Of a stretch of 64,000 nucleotides of DNA, positions 55,346 to 64,000 are shown piece by piece. The DNA is from Bradyrhizobium niftali. Lineage in GTDB: Bacteria > Pseudomonadota > Alphaproteobacteria > Rhizobiales > Xanthobacteraceae. The notes below the pieces were generated by a model. It did not search any database. It saw only the letters and a program-made list of their open reading frames with translations, and was not told where the DNA came from. The translations under genes were made by a program, and so were the position numbers. The stretch spans positions 124,001-188,000 of the forward strand of contig NZ_SPQT01000005.1 of the NCBI RefSeq assembly GCF_004571025.1, read 5' to 3'. The number at the start of each line of letters is the position of its first letter. Position 1 is the stretch's first letter.

Positions 55346-56554
55346 GAAGCGCTTGCGGCCGAACTCGCGATTCAGGCGGCTCTCGTCGCGGTATGTAGTT
55401 TCCAACGCCACTCATCGGCCGCGTCGCGGCAGAAATGGAGTACCTGGCCCTCACTTTTCAGGTGGTGTACCGACCTTCGCCAGAGTACCTGCGAAGCTTG
55501 TCGAGATGGCCACCGCGATCAGTCGGAGCGAGATGTAAAACAGTGCGGGCGCGGCTCGGTGCTAACCGGACCCGGGGGCTGAAACCAGGCCAACTAGTCC
55601 CTACCACATCCGCACTGCCGTTGAGACTAGCGGGAAGGTGACTCGGCGCCGATCGATCTGGAGCAATAGCGCTGTCCCTGCCACATCCCGTTAACCCCAA
55701 AGGGCTCTGTATCTGTGATAGCTTACCGCAAGCTGACAGGCACCTTTTGCGCAGTCGGTCAATGGTACGTGTGGGCTATCATTACCCGATCAATGTGCCA
55801 CGGAAATTCCTGCAACCACTCACACATGCTCTCAATGCAGTCGGCCGTCATGACTTCAGGATCACCCGGAAGGTTCAGGCTGCCAATCAGTGACACATTG
55901 TCGGTTGCGGAGCGTACCATCGTAGATACTGCACCCGTTAGAGGCAGGCCTCGCTGTGGCGTCAAATCGCGAATTCGGTGCTTTGCGCCCGCCCATACCT
56001 CCACCGTGCATATTGTACTGCCACGATCTTCGCACTCCGCGTATCGGACGATTGTCGGAGTGCATTTGTGGAATTCCAGTAAGCCTTCAACCGGGAATCC
56101 TGCCGATTGAGGAAAACGCGAGCCGGATGATGATTGCACACTTAAATTGTTGGCTCTGTGATGCAAGAGAAATACAGCGTCGCACGACTGAGCGACATAA
56201 GGCCGGTCAGCAATAGATGGAAAGCAGCGCGGATGCGACTTGGCGCCTATCGAGCGGACTTGATGAGAAAGGCGCTATTTCTATCCGCATCCGCACTGCC
56301 ATGAAGTTACCACGGGATCGAGAGGCTAACGCACCGGTGTGCCTTGAGGGCTGTTCAAACACGAAATGCCTTGCGGGCACTAACGTAACGAGACATCGCC
56401 CTTGAATGGACCTACCCGGCTGACAGGCGAGACTGAGGGCGTTGCTGATCGCTCGGATTCATCTCTAGGGAGATAACAACGTGTGAAGAGAATGAGCAAA
56501 GACGGGCTTGCTGACGCCGCTGCCGATAACGTCGTCCGCCCTTAGTCCTCGACA
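55346..56554. other. Gene-poor stretch with one doubtful frame
   Basis: A minus-strand frame at 55759-56166 (135 codons; STICTVEVWAGAKHRIRDLT, ESMCEWLQEFPWHIDRVM) has protein-like composition but matches nothing I know; it could be a small gene or the end of a broken one. Apart from the orphan tts-like site, nothing else is supportable. Confidence 0.35.
55720..55737 (-). promoter_or_regulatory. Orphan tts-box-like sequence
   Basis: On the minus strand GTCAGCTTGCGGTAAGCT, as good a match as the box at 46810. Downstream on that strand (55700 to 55346) there is only an unrecognised 80-codon frame starting too close, so the effector it served seems lost. Confidence 0.5.
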
Positions 56555-58678
56555 TCACTCATCGACAAGCCGCCGGGATGCATAAGTATATTCCAAAGAG
56601 ATCCGGCGTGCCTGTTCAATGAGGTTGGCGGCGGCGCTATGCCCCCCGTCGATGTTCTCATAGTAGAGGTACGGTTGGCCCAACGCAGCGAGCCTCGCCG
56701 CTGCCTTGCGGCCATGCCCTGGATGCACGCGGTCGTCCTTGGTGGACGTGAGAATGAAAGGGGACGGGTAGGTCTTGCCTGGCACCAACCTCTGATAGGG
56801 CGAGTAGGCCTCGAGCCACTCGCGCTGTTCGGGAATGGTGGGATCGCCATACTCGCCGATCCAGGAGGCTCCGGCGCCCAGCTTAGTGAACCGAATCATG
56901 TCGAACAGCGGAACTTGCAAGATGGCCGCATTGAAGAGCTCGGGTCGTTGGGTCATTGCTGCCCCTACCAGGAGGCCTCCTTGGCTACCGCCGACTACGC
57001 CCAACCGGCGGGGAGAAGTGATTTTGCGCCGGATCAAGTCCTCGGCGACGGCGATAAAATCATCCCATGTGCGCTGCTTCGTTGCTCCTTGGGCAGTCTG
57101 GTGCCACTGGGGCCCGAACTCACCCCCGCCGCGCAGGTTCGCGACAACATATGCGTTGCCCTGCTCGAGCCAGAGTCGTCCGGTGAGGCCGACGTAAGAG
57201 GGGATGAGCGGAGTCTGAAAGCCACCATAACCATAGAGAAGCGTTGGAGTTGATCCGTCAAACCTTGCGCTCTTGGGTCGTAGCAGAAAGTAAGGAATGC
57301 GGGTGCCATCGCGCGAGATTGCCTCGAACTGTTCGACGACAAGTCTCGAGGGGTCGAACCTAGGAGGCGTCGCCTTCAGTATCTCAAGTCGTTCGGTTGC
57401 AGCGTCGAAGTACCAGAGCATCGTCGGGCTAAGAAAGCTGGAGACGGTGAACATCGCCTCGTCCGTTTCATGCGATGCTGCAGCCAGACCGACACTCGCA
57501 TTCTCTGGAAGCGGGATCGGCGTGGCCCGCCAGGCGCCCTGATGGTACTTGTAGACGAACGCCTTACTCTGAACATTGTCGAGAATCGTTAGGATTAACA
57601 AGTTTCTCGTGGCGGTGAATCCGCTGAGCGCTTGTCGAGGCCCAGGCTTGAAAACGAGCGTGGGTCTGGCGCGCAGCGGATCCTGCTTCCATTCGGCCAG
57701 GTCATACGAGATGATCGAGCCGGCTGAGAAGGGGGCGTCTCCGGACGGTGGCATCCAGTCTTCGTTGAGCGTCACCAGGAGGCGACCACTGGCGATGCCG
57801 GCGATGGCAGCCTTCTTTGGTAAATTGAGCTTAATCGGCTCGGGCCCAAAGAGCACATACTCATGCTCGAACGAACTGATGCCGCGCACGGCGCCGGTCG
57901 CATGGATCGTGCCCTCACTGTCGCGCAGCACGAATGGTGTGGCCCCGACGTCGGTCGGCTCGCCACGGAAGACCTCGCGCGCATCCGCAAGCGACTGAGC
58001 GCGCTTGAGCTCCTTCACAACGAAAGGGTAACCGGCTTGAGTCATGGTCCCTTCGCCCCACTCTCGTGTAATGAGGACCGTGTCGCTATTTACCCAAGTG
58101 ACCTCCTGTTTTCCCTCGGGAAGTGCGAAGCCGTTCGTGACGAAGGCTTTGGCGACTGCGTCGAACTCCCGGACGAACACAGCGTCCTTTCCGCCCTCGG
58201 ACAGGTTGAGCAAGCATAGGCGCTCCTCGGGCGGAAGGCAGCTCACCCCTTTAAGGACCCAGTTCTTCTTGTCTGCGTCAGCGAGCGCATCCACGTCGAG
58301 GATGGTCTCCCATCTAGGGCTGTGGGTGCGGTAACTTTCAAGCGTCGTACGCCGCAAGACGCCGCGCACCTGGTTCTCGTCCTGCCAAAAATTATCCAGA
58401 CCGCGCCGTCCCAATGACACGTACGGAATCCGGTCCTTGGCGTGAAGAACGTGGAGCGCCTCCCCGTAAAAGCGCTGATAACGTGGATCGGATTGGAGCG
58501 CACTGAGTGTCTTGTCGTTCTCGGTCTGAGCCCAAGCCAATGCGCGCGGCCCTTCGATCTCCTCAAGCCAAAGAAAAGGATCCTCGGCGCCGGTCGCAGG
58601 CGCTCGCGTCGGGGACAGTCCCGCGGCCATCAAACAGCTCATGGAAAGCGACGCGGCGAGAAAAAGCGAATTTTTCAT
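56555..58678 (-). CDS. Prolyl oligopeptidase family serine peptidase (S9A), exported
   Basis: 707 residues including a probable signal peptide (about 1-30), so likely periplasmic. A beta-propeller N-terminal domain is followed by an alpha/beta-hydrolase domain. LLYGYGGFQTPLIPSY precedes the catalytic part; the nucleophile is in VGGSQGGLL, the aspartate in STKDDRVHPGHGRK and the histidine in DGGHSAAAN. These enzymes cut short peptides after proline. Intact in an otherwise decayed area. Role in symbiosis unknown. Confidence 0.92.
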   Translation of the reverse strand: MKNSLFLAASLSMSCLMAAGLSPTRAPATGAEDPFLWLEEIEGPRALAWAQTENDKTLSALQSDPRYQRFYGEALHVLHAKDRIPYVSLGRRGLDNFWQDENQVRGVLRRTTLESYRTHSPRWETILDVDALADADKKNWVLKGVSCLPPEERLCLLNLSEGGKDAVFVREFDAVAKAFVTNGFALPEGKQEVTWVNSDTVLITREWGEGTMTQAGYPFVVKELKRAQSLADAREVFRGEPTDVGATPFVLRDSEGTIHATGAVRGISSFEHEYVLFGPEPIKLNLPKKAAIAGIASGRLLVTLNEDWMPPSGDAPFSAGSIISYDLAEWKQDPLRARPTLVFKPGPRQALSGFTATRNLLILTILDNVQSKAFVYKYHQGAWRATPIPLPENASVGLAAASHETDEAMFTVSSFLSPTMLWYFDAATERLEILKATPPRFDPSRLVVEQFEAISRDGTRIPYFLLRPKSARFDGSTPTLLYGYGGFQTPLIPSYVGLTGRLWLEQGNAYVVANLRGGGEFGPQWHQTAQGATKQRTWDDFIAVAEDLIRRKITSPRRLGVVGGSQGGLLVGAAMTQRPELFNAAILQVPLFDMIRFTKLGAGASWIGEYGDPTIPEQREWLEAYSPYQRLVPGKTYPSPFILTSTKDDRVHPGHGRKAAARLAALGQPYLYYENIDGGHSAAANLIEQARRISLEYTYASRRLVDE

Positions 58679-60046
58679 GGGAGTTGTCCTGAAGTGAGCC
58701 AGCCGGACCTGGGCGTCTTGCTAGGTGAGTGGAAGCATTCGGAAGATGCACACTCGGCTTCGAAGCGCGGGCATCCGGGAATTGCTTCCGCTCGTTTTCG
58801 ATAGAGCAAGCAGCGTGCCGCTTGAAACTTGGAGCTTCTCCAGGCGTTTCCAACCCATGTAAGTGTCGACTTTTGGACGTCCGTCTCACACCTGACAATC
58901 GGTTCTTAGTAAGGGCCGCATGTTGCCCAGCGGCCGCCTTGCTCCGCATTACGTAACTCCTCGACAATCGCTTGCGCCCCCGTTCGGTCACTCACAACTC
59001 GGCTATGGGCAGCATCATGCGTCGGCCAGTTTCTAAGTTGTGGTGTGAAGTGCGAGCACAGGTTCGATCTTCGCGGCCTGCTGTTCGCGTTTGGCGGCAC
59101 CATCAGTGCCGGGCGCAGGCCGCCGGTACTCGATGTGATTTGCCGCCTTGTTGGCTGGCAGAGACTTGAGGCGATTGGCGTTGGGCAACGCCTTTGTTCG
59201 CCAGCCAAACCGCGTAACCTGCGGTAGGTTCGGCAGCCGAGCCCGTATGGAAGGCGCTCGACGCCACGATTCCTAAATTCCGCCGCGGGATCTCTCCTGA
59301 GCAACCCTGACCGGGGCGAGCCCCAACATCACGTCGCCGGCGAATCCGAAATGGATACGATAGAGCAACCAGATTGCGCGGCACCGGTCGAGATCGTACA
59401 TGGCGAGCGCGCGCCTTGTTGCTACAGCCATCCGCGCCATCGGCTTCATTCCTCGTATCATCTGGAAACCCCGGCGTCTCGGGGCCAGCGCTCTCCCTTT
59501 AAAGGCTTTTTGGTCGGTGATGGCTCGCTGTCCGCCGCGTGCACCTGCAATAGATGCAGAGGTGAGATTGATGTTCGTCATGGCGTTCTTTTCCGTGGTT
59601 TCGTAGCTGTTTGCACACGCCTATGTGCATGCGATTTTTCTGTGATCCTACGGAGGGGGCAGTGCTTGCAAAACGCCCAGATCTGGTAGTGCAGAATTGC
59701 CATCCGATAAGCTCGCGCAATCCCACTGATACGCAAAGCGACTGCGCCACTTACGACGATCGTTGCAGCTACGAGACCTTTGCTGCCATCTCCTTGAGAA
59801 TACCTCCGCGCCCGCCAAGACTATGTAGGCTCGCACCGGCGCCGCCTACGCCGCTCCCGAGCATGCCTTTGCACGGGCACCGGTTTTCGCTGTCCAATTT
59901 GCGCGAACACAGCCGACATCGAGCGCTGGTTGGCGGCCGAGTAGCCCCGTCTGACCGCGCTGGCAAGTCTCAGCCTAGCTGAGCAACGATTCGGACAGTT
60001 CGGTCCGCCGCAGCACACCATTTGCAGCGCTTGTTGAGATCCCTTG
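58679..60046. other. Gene-poor stretch
   Basis: About 1.4 kb. Minus-strand frames at 58906-59304 and 59273-59581 are open but arginine-rich and unrecognised. Confidence 0.4.
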
Positions 60047-60186
60047 GACGCAAAGCAGCCGAAGGACGATGGTCGTGTCCCCAGAGGCCGCGCGTAATCG
60101 GCATTCCGCGGCGTCCTCCAGTCGTCCACTCCTGCGTGCTTTGGTGCAACCTCGGACTGGTCGACAGCCGGACCTACATCGGCCGT
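60047..60186. repeat. Left copy of an imperfect direct repeat flanking the effector-like gene
   Basis: Shares GACGCAAAGCAGCCGA, GCGGCGTCC and TGCAACCTCGGACTG, then AGCCGGA-N-CTACATCGG, in the same order with 61506-61666. Confidence 0.55.
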
Positions 60187-60417
60187 AACATCTTCAGGTG
60201 AGGGGCAATATTGCAGCCCGGATGACACGTCGACACCACCCGGGCAAATGGCCAGATTGGCCGTGCATCTCGTGCGCTGCCAGCGGGCCGATGATGCGTA
60301 CCCACAGGCGGCGCGAACAATCCACTGCTGAGCGGTGAATTGTCTAGCCAGGTAAGGAGACCCGAAGTGACCGCAGGACTCCAGTCCGGCGCGATCGCTT
60401 CACCGTCGGGTTGCCTC

Positions 60418-60993
60418 TCATACCCGCGTAAGCTTAACGAACCCTCCTTCGGCTAATTCGGCTTTGTAGGTCCGTCCGTTAAGCTGGATTGTTGTGGGGT
60501 TATTCGCGGTCGGCATGAAACCTTCTTCACGCAGCTTGTCCATCAGGGCAGGTGTGGCCCATTGCTGTGGTAGCGGTGTTCCGAAGCGCCGAAGCTCCGT
60601 GAAGAATGCTCCGAATTCCGGTACCCCCGCCCGGCCGACCCCAACCACTTGGTCCTCCGCAGGATTATGAACAAGAAGAACGCGATTGGATCCATCCAAA
60701 CCGGCCGTGTAGCGGTGACCTCGGATTTCATAGGTCATCGTCGGCTGGTCCGAGTCAGGCAAGAGACCCTGGTGGAACAGCCTCTCGACCATGAAGTCAG
60801 GCGCGATTTGCGAACCGTGTGAGAATCTCTGGGGAGCGGCGAATGAGACATCTACCGCTTCCTCAGGTGCGGCAGATGATGATGGTCCCGCTTCATTCAT
60901 GATCTGACTGAACAAATCATGATCTTCTTGTGTCCAGACGTGCGCCGTTGGTGATTCTGGTGAACGGGCATTGTCGATCGGGTTCGGATCCAT
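60418..60993 (-). CDS. Putative type III secreted effector with two copies of a repeat module
   Basis: 191 residues with GGAGAG before the ATG. EDHDLFSQIMNEAGPSSS (22-39) and FSHGSQIAPDFMVERL through YEIRGHRYTAGLDGSNRVLL match the protein at 44784. The C-terminal third, FGTPLPQQWATPALMDKL to IQLNGRTYKAELAEGGFVKL, is a second, diverged copy of the same module. Both proteins also start MDP. A tts box lies about 130 bases upstream. No catalytic motif seen; the module may be a binding domain. Confidence 0.72.
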   Translation of the reverse strand: MDPNPIDNARSPESPTAHVWTQEDHDLFSQIMNEAGPSSSAAPEEAVDVSFAAPQRFSHGSQIAPDFMVERLFHQGLLPDSDQPTMTYEIRGHRYTAGLDGSNRVLLVHNPAEDQVVGVGRAGVPEFGAFFTELRRFGTPLPQQWATPALMDKLREEGFMPTANNPTTIQLNGRTYKAELAEGGFVKLTRV

Positions 60994-61123
60994 AAAGCTC
61001 TCCTTTCCACTATGAGAACAAAGGCCTCTTGAAGATCTCCCCAGCGAGTGAGCTGAAGTTCGTTACGAATTCAGACATGGCGGCTTCGTCATCGAGAGGC
61101 CAAGTTTGAGTGTTAAAGAGGCT

Positions 61124-61141
61124 GGCTTTCGAGAAGCTGAC
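61124..61141 (-). promoter_or_regulatory. tts box (TtsI-binding site)
   Basis: On the minus strand GTCAGCTTCTCGAAAGCC, the best match to the tts consensus in the window (one base off), 131 bases before the effector-like gene at 60993. Confidence 0.82.
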
Positions 61142-62703
61142 AAACGTCGAAGAAGGGAGACAAACTCGCGGCCGCATCTGCCACGACTGATGCGATCATT
61201 CCCGAGCCAAATCTCGTTCCGCCTGACCTCCCAGTGGCGCGCAGGTCTGCGTCGTGCATCGCATTCACCTCGCGGTAAAGCTGGTTAGGAGGATGCGGAC
61301 CGCGGCCAAATCTAGCCTTGCACCGAACGTGTGCATTTCGATCTCTGCTCGCGACCAGTCGCTCTGGCTTACACTCCGAGCCTATGCACTGGCCGCTAAC
61401 CGTAGCCGCGCCAGCGCAAAAACAGACGAGAGCGCGGCCTCCGTGAGGATCCGGCGACCGCGGAGCGAACTGCTCACCTGATTGGATGAAGAGCGAAATC
61501 ACTCAGACGCAAAGCAGCCGAGACGATCATTCAGGCGCGGCGCCGCCGGTGATCCCGGGACTGCGGGTGGCACTGCATGTAATGGGACTCGGCGGCGTCC
61601 CCAGTGCCTCCGATCCTGAGCGTCATGATGCAACCTCGGACTGCCAGCCGGAGCTACATCGGTCGGGCGGAATGCTACATCATCCGGTGAGCCGGTACGA
61701 ACAGTCAACTTTGTCCTGGCTGCTATTGACGCTCTGCGTCATGCAGATGGCGCTCGTGTCAGGGCGCACTTAGAGGAAGCGGACATTTCAGCGGCGACTT
61801 CGACATCGCGCGCACGAATTACGACCATTTACCTTATTCGGGACACGAGTGAATTCCCTTCCAACGGTCCGTTGATGAAGAGATGTAAGCCGCATGCGTG
61901 CTCGCCCGTCCGGGCACACGAGCGGTACCTCCTACGTGTGGCGTCATTGATTTGGGTTAACAGCTTCCCAAGTGGTTGACCAAAATGTACGACCTTGAAA
62001 CTTTGGCAGCGCTCACCGAACAACGTGAGATCGACATCGTCGGCTTCGGGGCCGAATACGCCGCGCCCTGTCCCCGTCCCGGGGACCCTCTCTCGCCGGA
62101 GATAGCCGAGATGCACGGCGAGCGGCGCCGAACGCAAGGATGACCGACGGTCTGGGCCTTGATTGTGGCCAGATGCGAGCGGCCCCTGAGTAGACGCGTC
62201 GCCCGCTCGCTGGCGACGCGGCCGGGCCGTAGGTGGAGCACCGATAAGCGGTGATCTTGCACGCCGCGAGAAACCGCCGCAGGCGCGCTGAGCGGCGGCA
62301 AGCGCCTAGGCGATGAAGGGCCTAGCCCATTGGCTCCTTAGGGAGCGGACGTAACCTGGCCGAGGCGGAATGGCTCGAGTCGTCATCAGTCGTGTGCGAT
62401 GCCCGTCAATTTTGTCGCACACTCGCCACAGCAGCGCAAAAGTCTGCATCCACCTCACGGATGCAGCAGGTTGGCATATTTGTCTTTGCCGGCCGGGCCA
62501 GCGATCAGATCAAGGGCTAAATGGTGGCGGAGAGGCAGGCATTTTTATTGCAGACGTTACGATGAGCTTCGTCGTGACACGCTTCAGCCTCCACGTTGCC
62601 TGGCGAAATGGCCGTGAGGGACGGGAGCGGGCAGTGCAATGCAACGGTGCGTCCTGTCTGGCCACAATTTTGGGTCGGAATCGCGCTTCAGATTAGGTCG
62701 AGG
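61142..62703. other. Gene-poor stretch
   Basis: Apart from the right repeat copy, only short frames. A 52-codon plus-strand frame at 61985-62143 (MYDLETLAALTEQREIDIVG) might be a small gene or the tail of one; not identified. Confidence 0.4.
61506..61666. repeat. Right copy of an imperfect direct repeat flanking the effector-like gene
   Basis: See 60047-60186. Same orientation; the right copy is about 20 bases longer in the middle. Confidence 0.55.
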
Positions 62704-64000
62704 ATGTCGAGGCAATCTACTCGAGAGAGGCTGGAGCCGGTCCTCGATCCCGCAGAGGAACGCTTGACGAGCCGCGCCGTGTTGGGCGCAACCATCGGCA
62801 ATATTCTCGAATTCTACGACTTCGGGACCTACAGCTTTTTCGCGATACAGATCGGCCAAGCGTTCTTCCCGGCAACCGACTCGTTCGCTAGCCTCATGCT
62901 TTCACTCGCAACCTTCGGCGCAGGTTTTGTAACCAGACCGATCGGGGCCATCGTGCTCGGCTCGTATTCGGATCGGGCCGGCCGACGGCCCGCGATGACC
63001 GCCAGCTTTACCATGATGAGTGCCGCGGTCCTATTGTTAGCTATCACGCCATCGTATGAGACAATAGGACTTGCCGCTCCGTCACTGGTCGTCTTCGCAC
63101 GCTTGCTGCAAGGCTTTGCTCTCGGAGGTGAAGTGGGTCCGACGACCGCCTACTTGATGGAAGCGGCCCCCGCTGAGGCCCGCGGTCTTGCTGTCTCCTT
63201 TCAGCCCGCGAGCCAACAGATAGCTGCGACGGCCGGAGCGTTGGTTGGAGAAATACTGTCGCTCACCATGACAAGCGAAGCTCTCAATGCGTACGGATGG
63301 CGGATCGCGCTGTTGCTCGGTGCCGCTACGTTGCCGTTTGGACTTTGGTTGCGGAGCGTCCTGCCCGAAACGTTGCACCGGCCCGAGGCGCCTGTTCTGG
63401 TCACCGAGCCTGGAGGGCAATCGCGTGCCGATCGCCGCATCATGTGCTTGGGATTTGTCATCTTGGCCAGCTGCACGATCACGACTTATGTTACCGGATA
63501 TATGACCACCTACGCGATGAACACTCTTCACGTTTCCGCACCCGTCGCCTTTGGTACCACGCTCATCAGCAATGCGGTCGGAATTGCTGCAGCACTGCTG
63601 GGCGGCCTGCTCGCCGACCGCGCAGGCCGTCGTCTCATCATGATATGGCCGCAGGTCACTGCATTGCTGATGACCTATCCGGTATTCTTGTGGATTGCGG
63701 AGAGCCGCAGCGCCTTCGCACTTCTAGGAGGCCTCGGCGCCCTCACCCTGATCGGAACGATTCCGTATAGCGCCTTCTACGTGAGCATGGCCGAAGGGTT
63801 GCCCAGGAACATTCGTGGTGGCGCCTTCGCGACGATCTACGCTTTTGCGATAGTGGTTTTCGGAGGCACAGCTCAGCCAATCGTCACCTGGCTGATCCAC
63901 CTTACGGGGAGCGCACTCGTGCCCGCATGGTACATGCTTTTCGCGAGCGCAGCCGGGCTCTTTGCCATGCTCATGATGCCGGAGACGGCGCCACGCAATT
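62704..64000 (+). CDS. MFS transporter, metabolite:H+ symporter (MHS) family, cut by window edge
   Basis: 432 codons are open from the ATG at 62704 (GGTCGAGG directly upstream) to the window end without a stop, so nearly all of the protein is present. MHS marks are GNILEFYDFGTY in helix 1, SYSDRAGRRPAM in the loop between helices 2 and 3, and RLLQGFALGGEVG in helix 4; GGLLADRAGRR recurs in the second half. Related to KgtP/ShiA-type organic acid symporters but only distantly to the transporter at 8146. Substrate unknown. Confidence 0.88.
   Translation, partial: MSRQSTRERLEPVLDPAEERLTSRAVLGATIGNILEFYDFGTYSFFAIQIGQAFFPATDSFASLMLSLATFGAGFVTRPIGAIVLGSYSDRAGRRPAMTASFTMMSAAVLLLAITPSYETIGLAAPSLVVFARLLQGFALGGEVGPTTAYLMEAAPAEARGLAVSFQPASQQIAATAGALVGEILSLTMTSEALNAYGWRIALLLGAATLPFGLWLRSVLPETLHRPEAPVLVTEPGGQSRADRRIMCLGFVILASCTITTYVTGYMTTYAMNTLHVSAPVAFGTTLISNAVGIAAALLGGLLADRAGRRLIMIWPQVTALLMTYPVFLWIAESRSAFALLGGLGALTLIGTIPYSAFYVSMAEGLPRNIRGGAFATIYAFAIVVFGGTAQPIVTWLIHLTGSALVPAWYMLFASAAGLFAMLMMPETAPRN

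Noticed and set aside
1..64000. CRISPR arrays, rRNA and tRNA genes, canonical nif (-24/-12) promoters and nod boxes
   Set aside because: Looked for by eye on both strands; no regular spacer-repeat array, no RNA gene structure and no convincing match found.

Overview
The window looks like accessory (symbiosis-island type) DNA from an alphaproteobacterial rhizobium, most likely Bradyrhizobium. This is an inference from a GC-rich, catabolism-heavy left part, a right part full of broken genes and insertion-sequence remnants, three genes preceded by tts-box sequences (the binding site of the rhizobial type III secretion activator TtsI), a NopP-like effector and a DUF3551 protein. No rRNA, tRNA or CRISPR array was seen.

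Bases 1-10963 form a plant-carbohydrate/acid catabolic locus: an aldehyde dehydrogenase (cut by the window edge), a 2-keto-3-deoxy-L-arabonate dehydratase-like protein, a GH88 unsaturated glucuronyl hydrolase, a class III CoA-transferase, a LacI-family regulator, a CehA/McbA-type metallohydrolase, an MHS-type MFS transporter and an enoyl-CoA hydratase. Near-identical palindromes TGAAATCGATTTCA lie before the CoA-transferase/LacI pair, the transporter and the hydratase, giving a probable LacI-family regulon.

Bases 11022-18291 hold a minus-strand branched-chain-amino-acid/urea-type ABC transporter operon with two paralogous Tat-exported binding proteins and an amidohydrolase. Bases 19184-23058 hold a three-gene overlapping operon: a Tm-1-like (UPF0261) protein, a PEP-hydrolase-like TIM-barrel protein and an FAD-dependent oxidoreductase. 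Bases 31668-40964 hold a small TIM-barrel protein, a regulator made of the same TIM-barrel fold plus a degenerate AAA+ domain and a Fis-type helix-turn-helix, and a seven-gene carbohydrate ABC transporter/kinase/dehydrogenase/phosphatase operon. All these units share an upstream direct repeat, TTGGGTA repeated at exactly 10-bp spacing (at 12361, 18519, 23139, 31585, 41082). I propose this as one regulon controlled by the TIM-barrel/AAA/Fis protein; it is the best candidate for an undescribed system here.

Between these lies a decayed region: an integrase remnant, a frameshifted groEL with a groES scrap, two intact hsp20 genes with a sigma-32-like promoter, an intact hipBA-type toxin-antitoxin pair with an operator array, and a truncated DUF2130 gene abutting a truncated Lhr-like helicase.

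Bases 41100-64000 are gene-poor symbiosis-type DNA: a dead AbiE toxin-antitoxin pair, two effector-like proteins sharing a C-terminal module, a NopP-like effector, an internally deleted IS66-family element, a SET-domain protein, a MarR regulator, a FixK-like regulator killed by one missing base, a hipA fragment, a prolyl oligopeptidase and, at the right edge, a second MHS-type transporter that runs out of the window.
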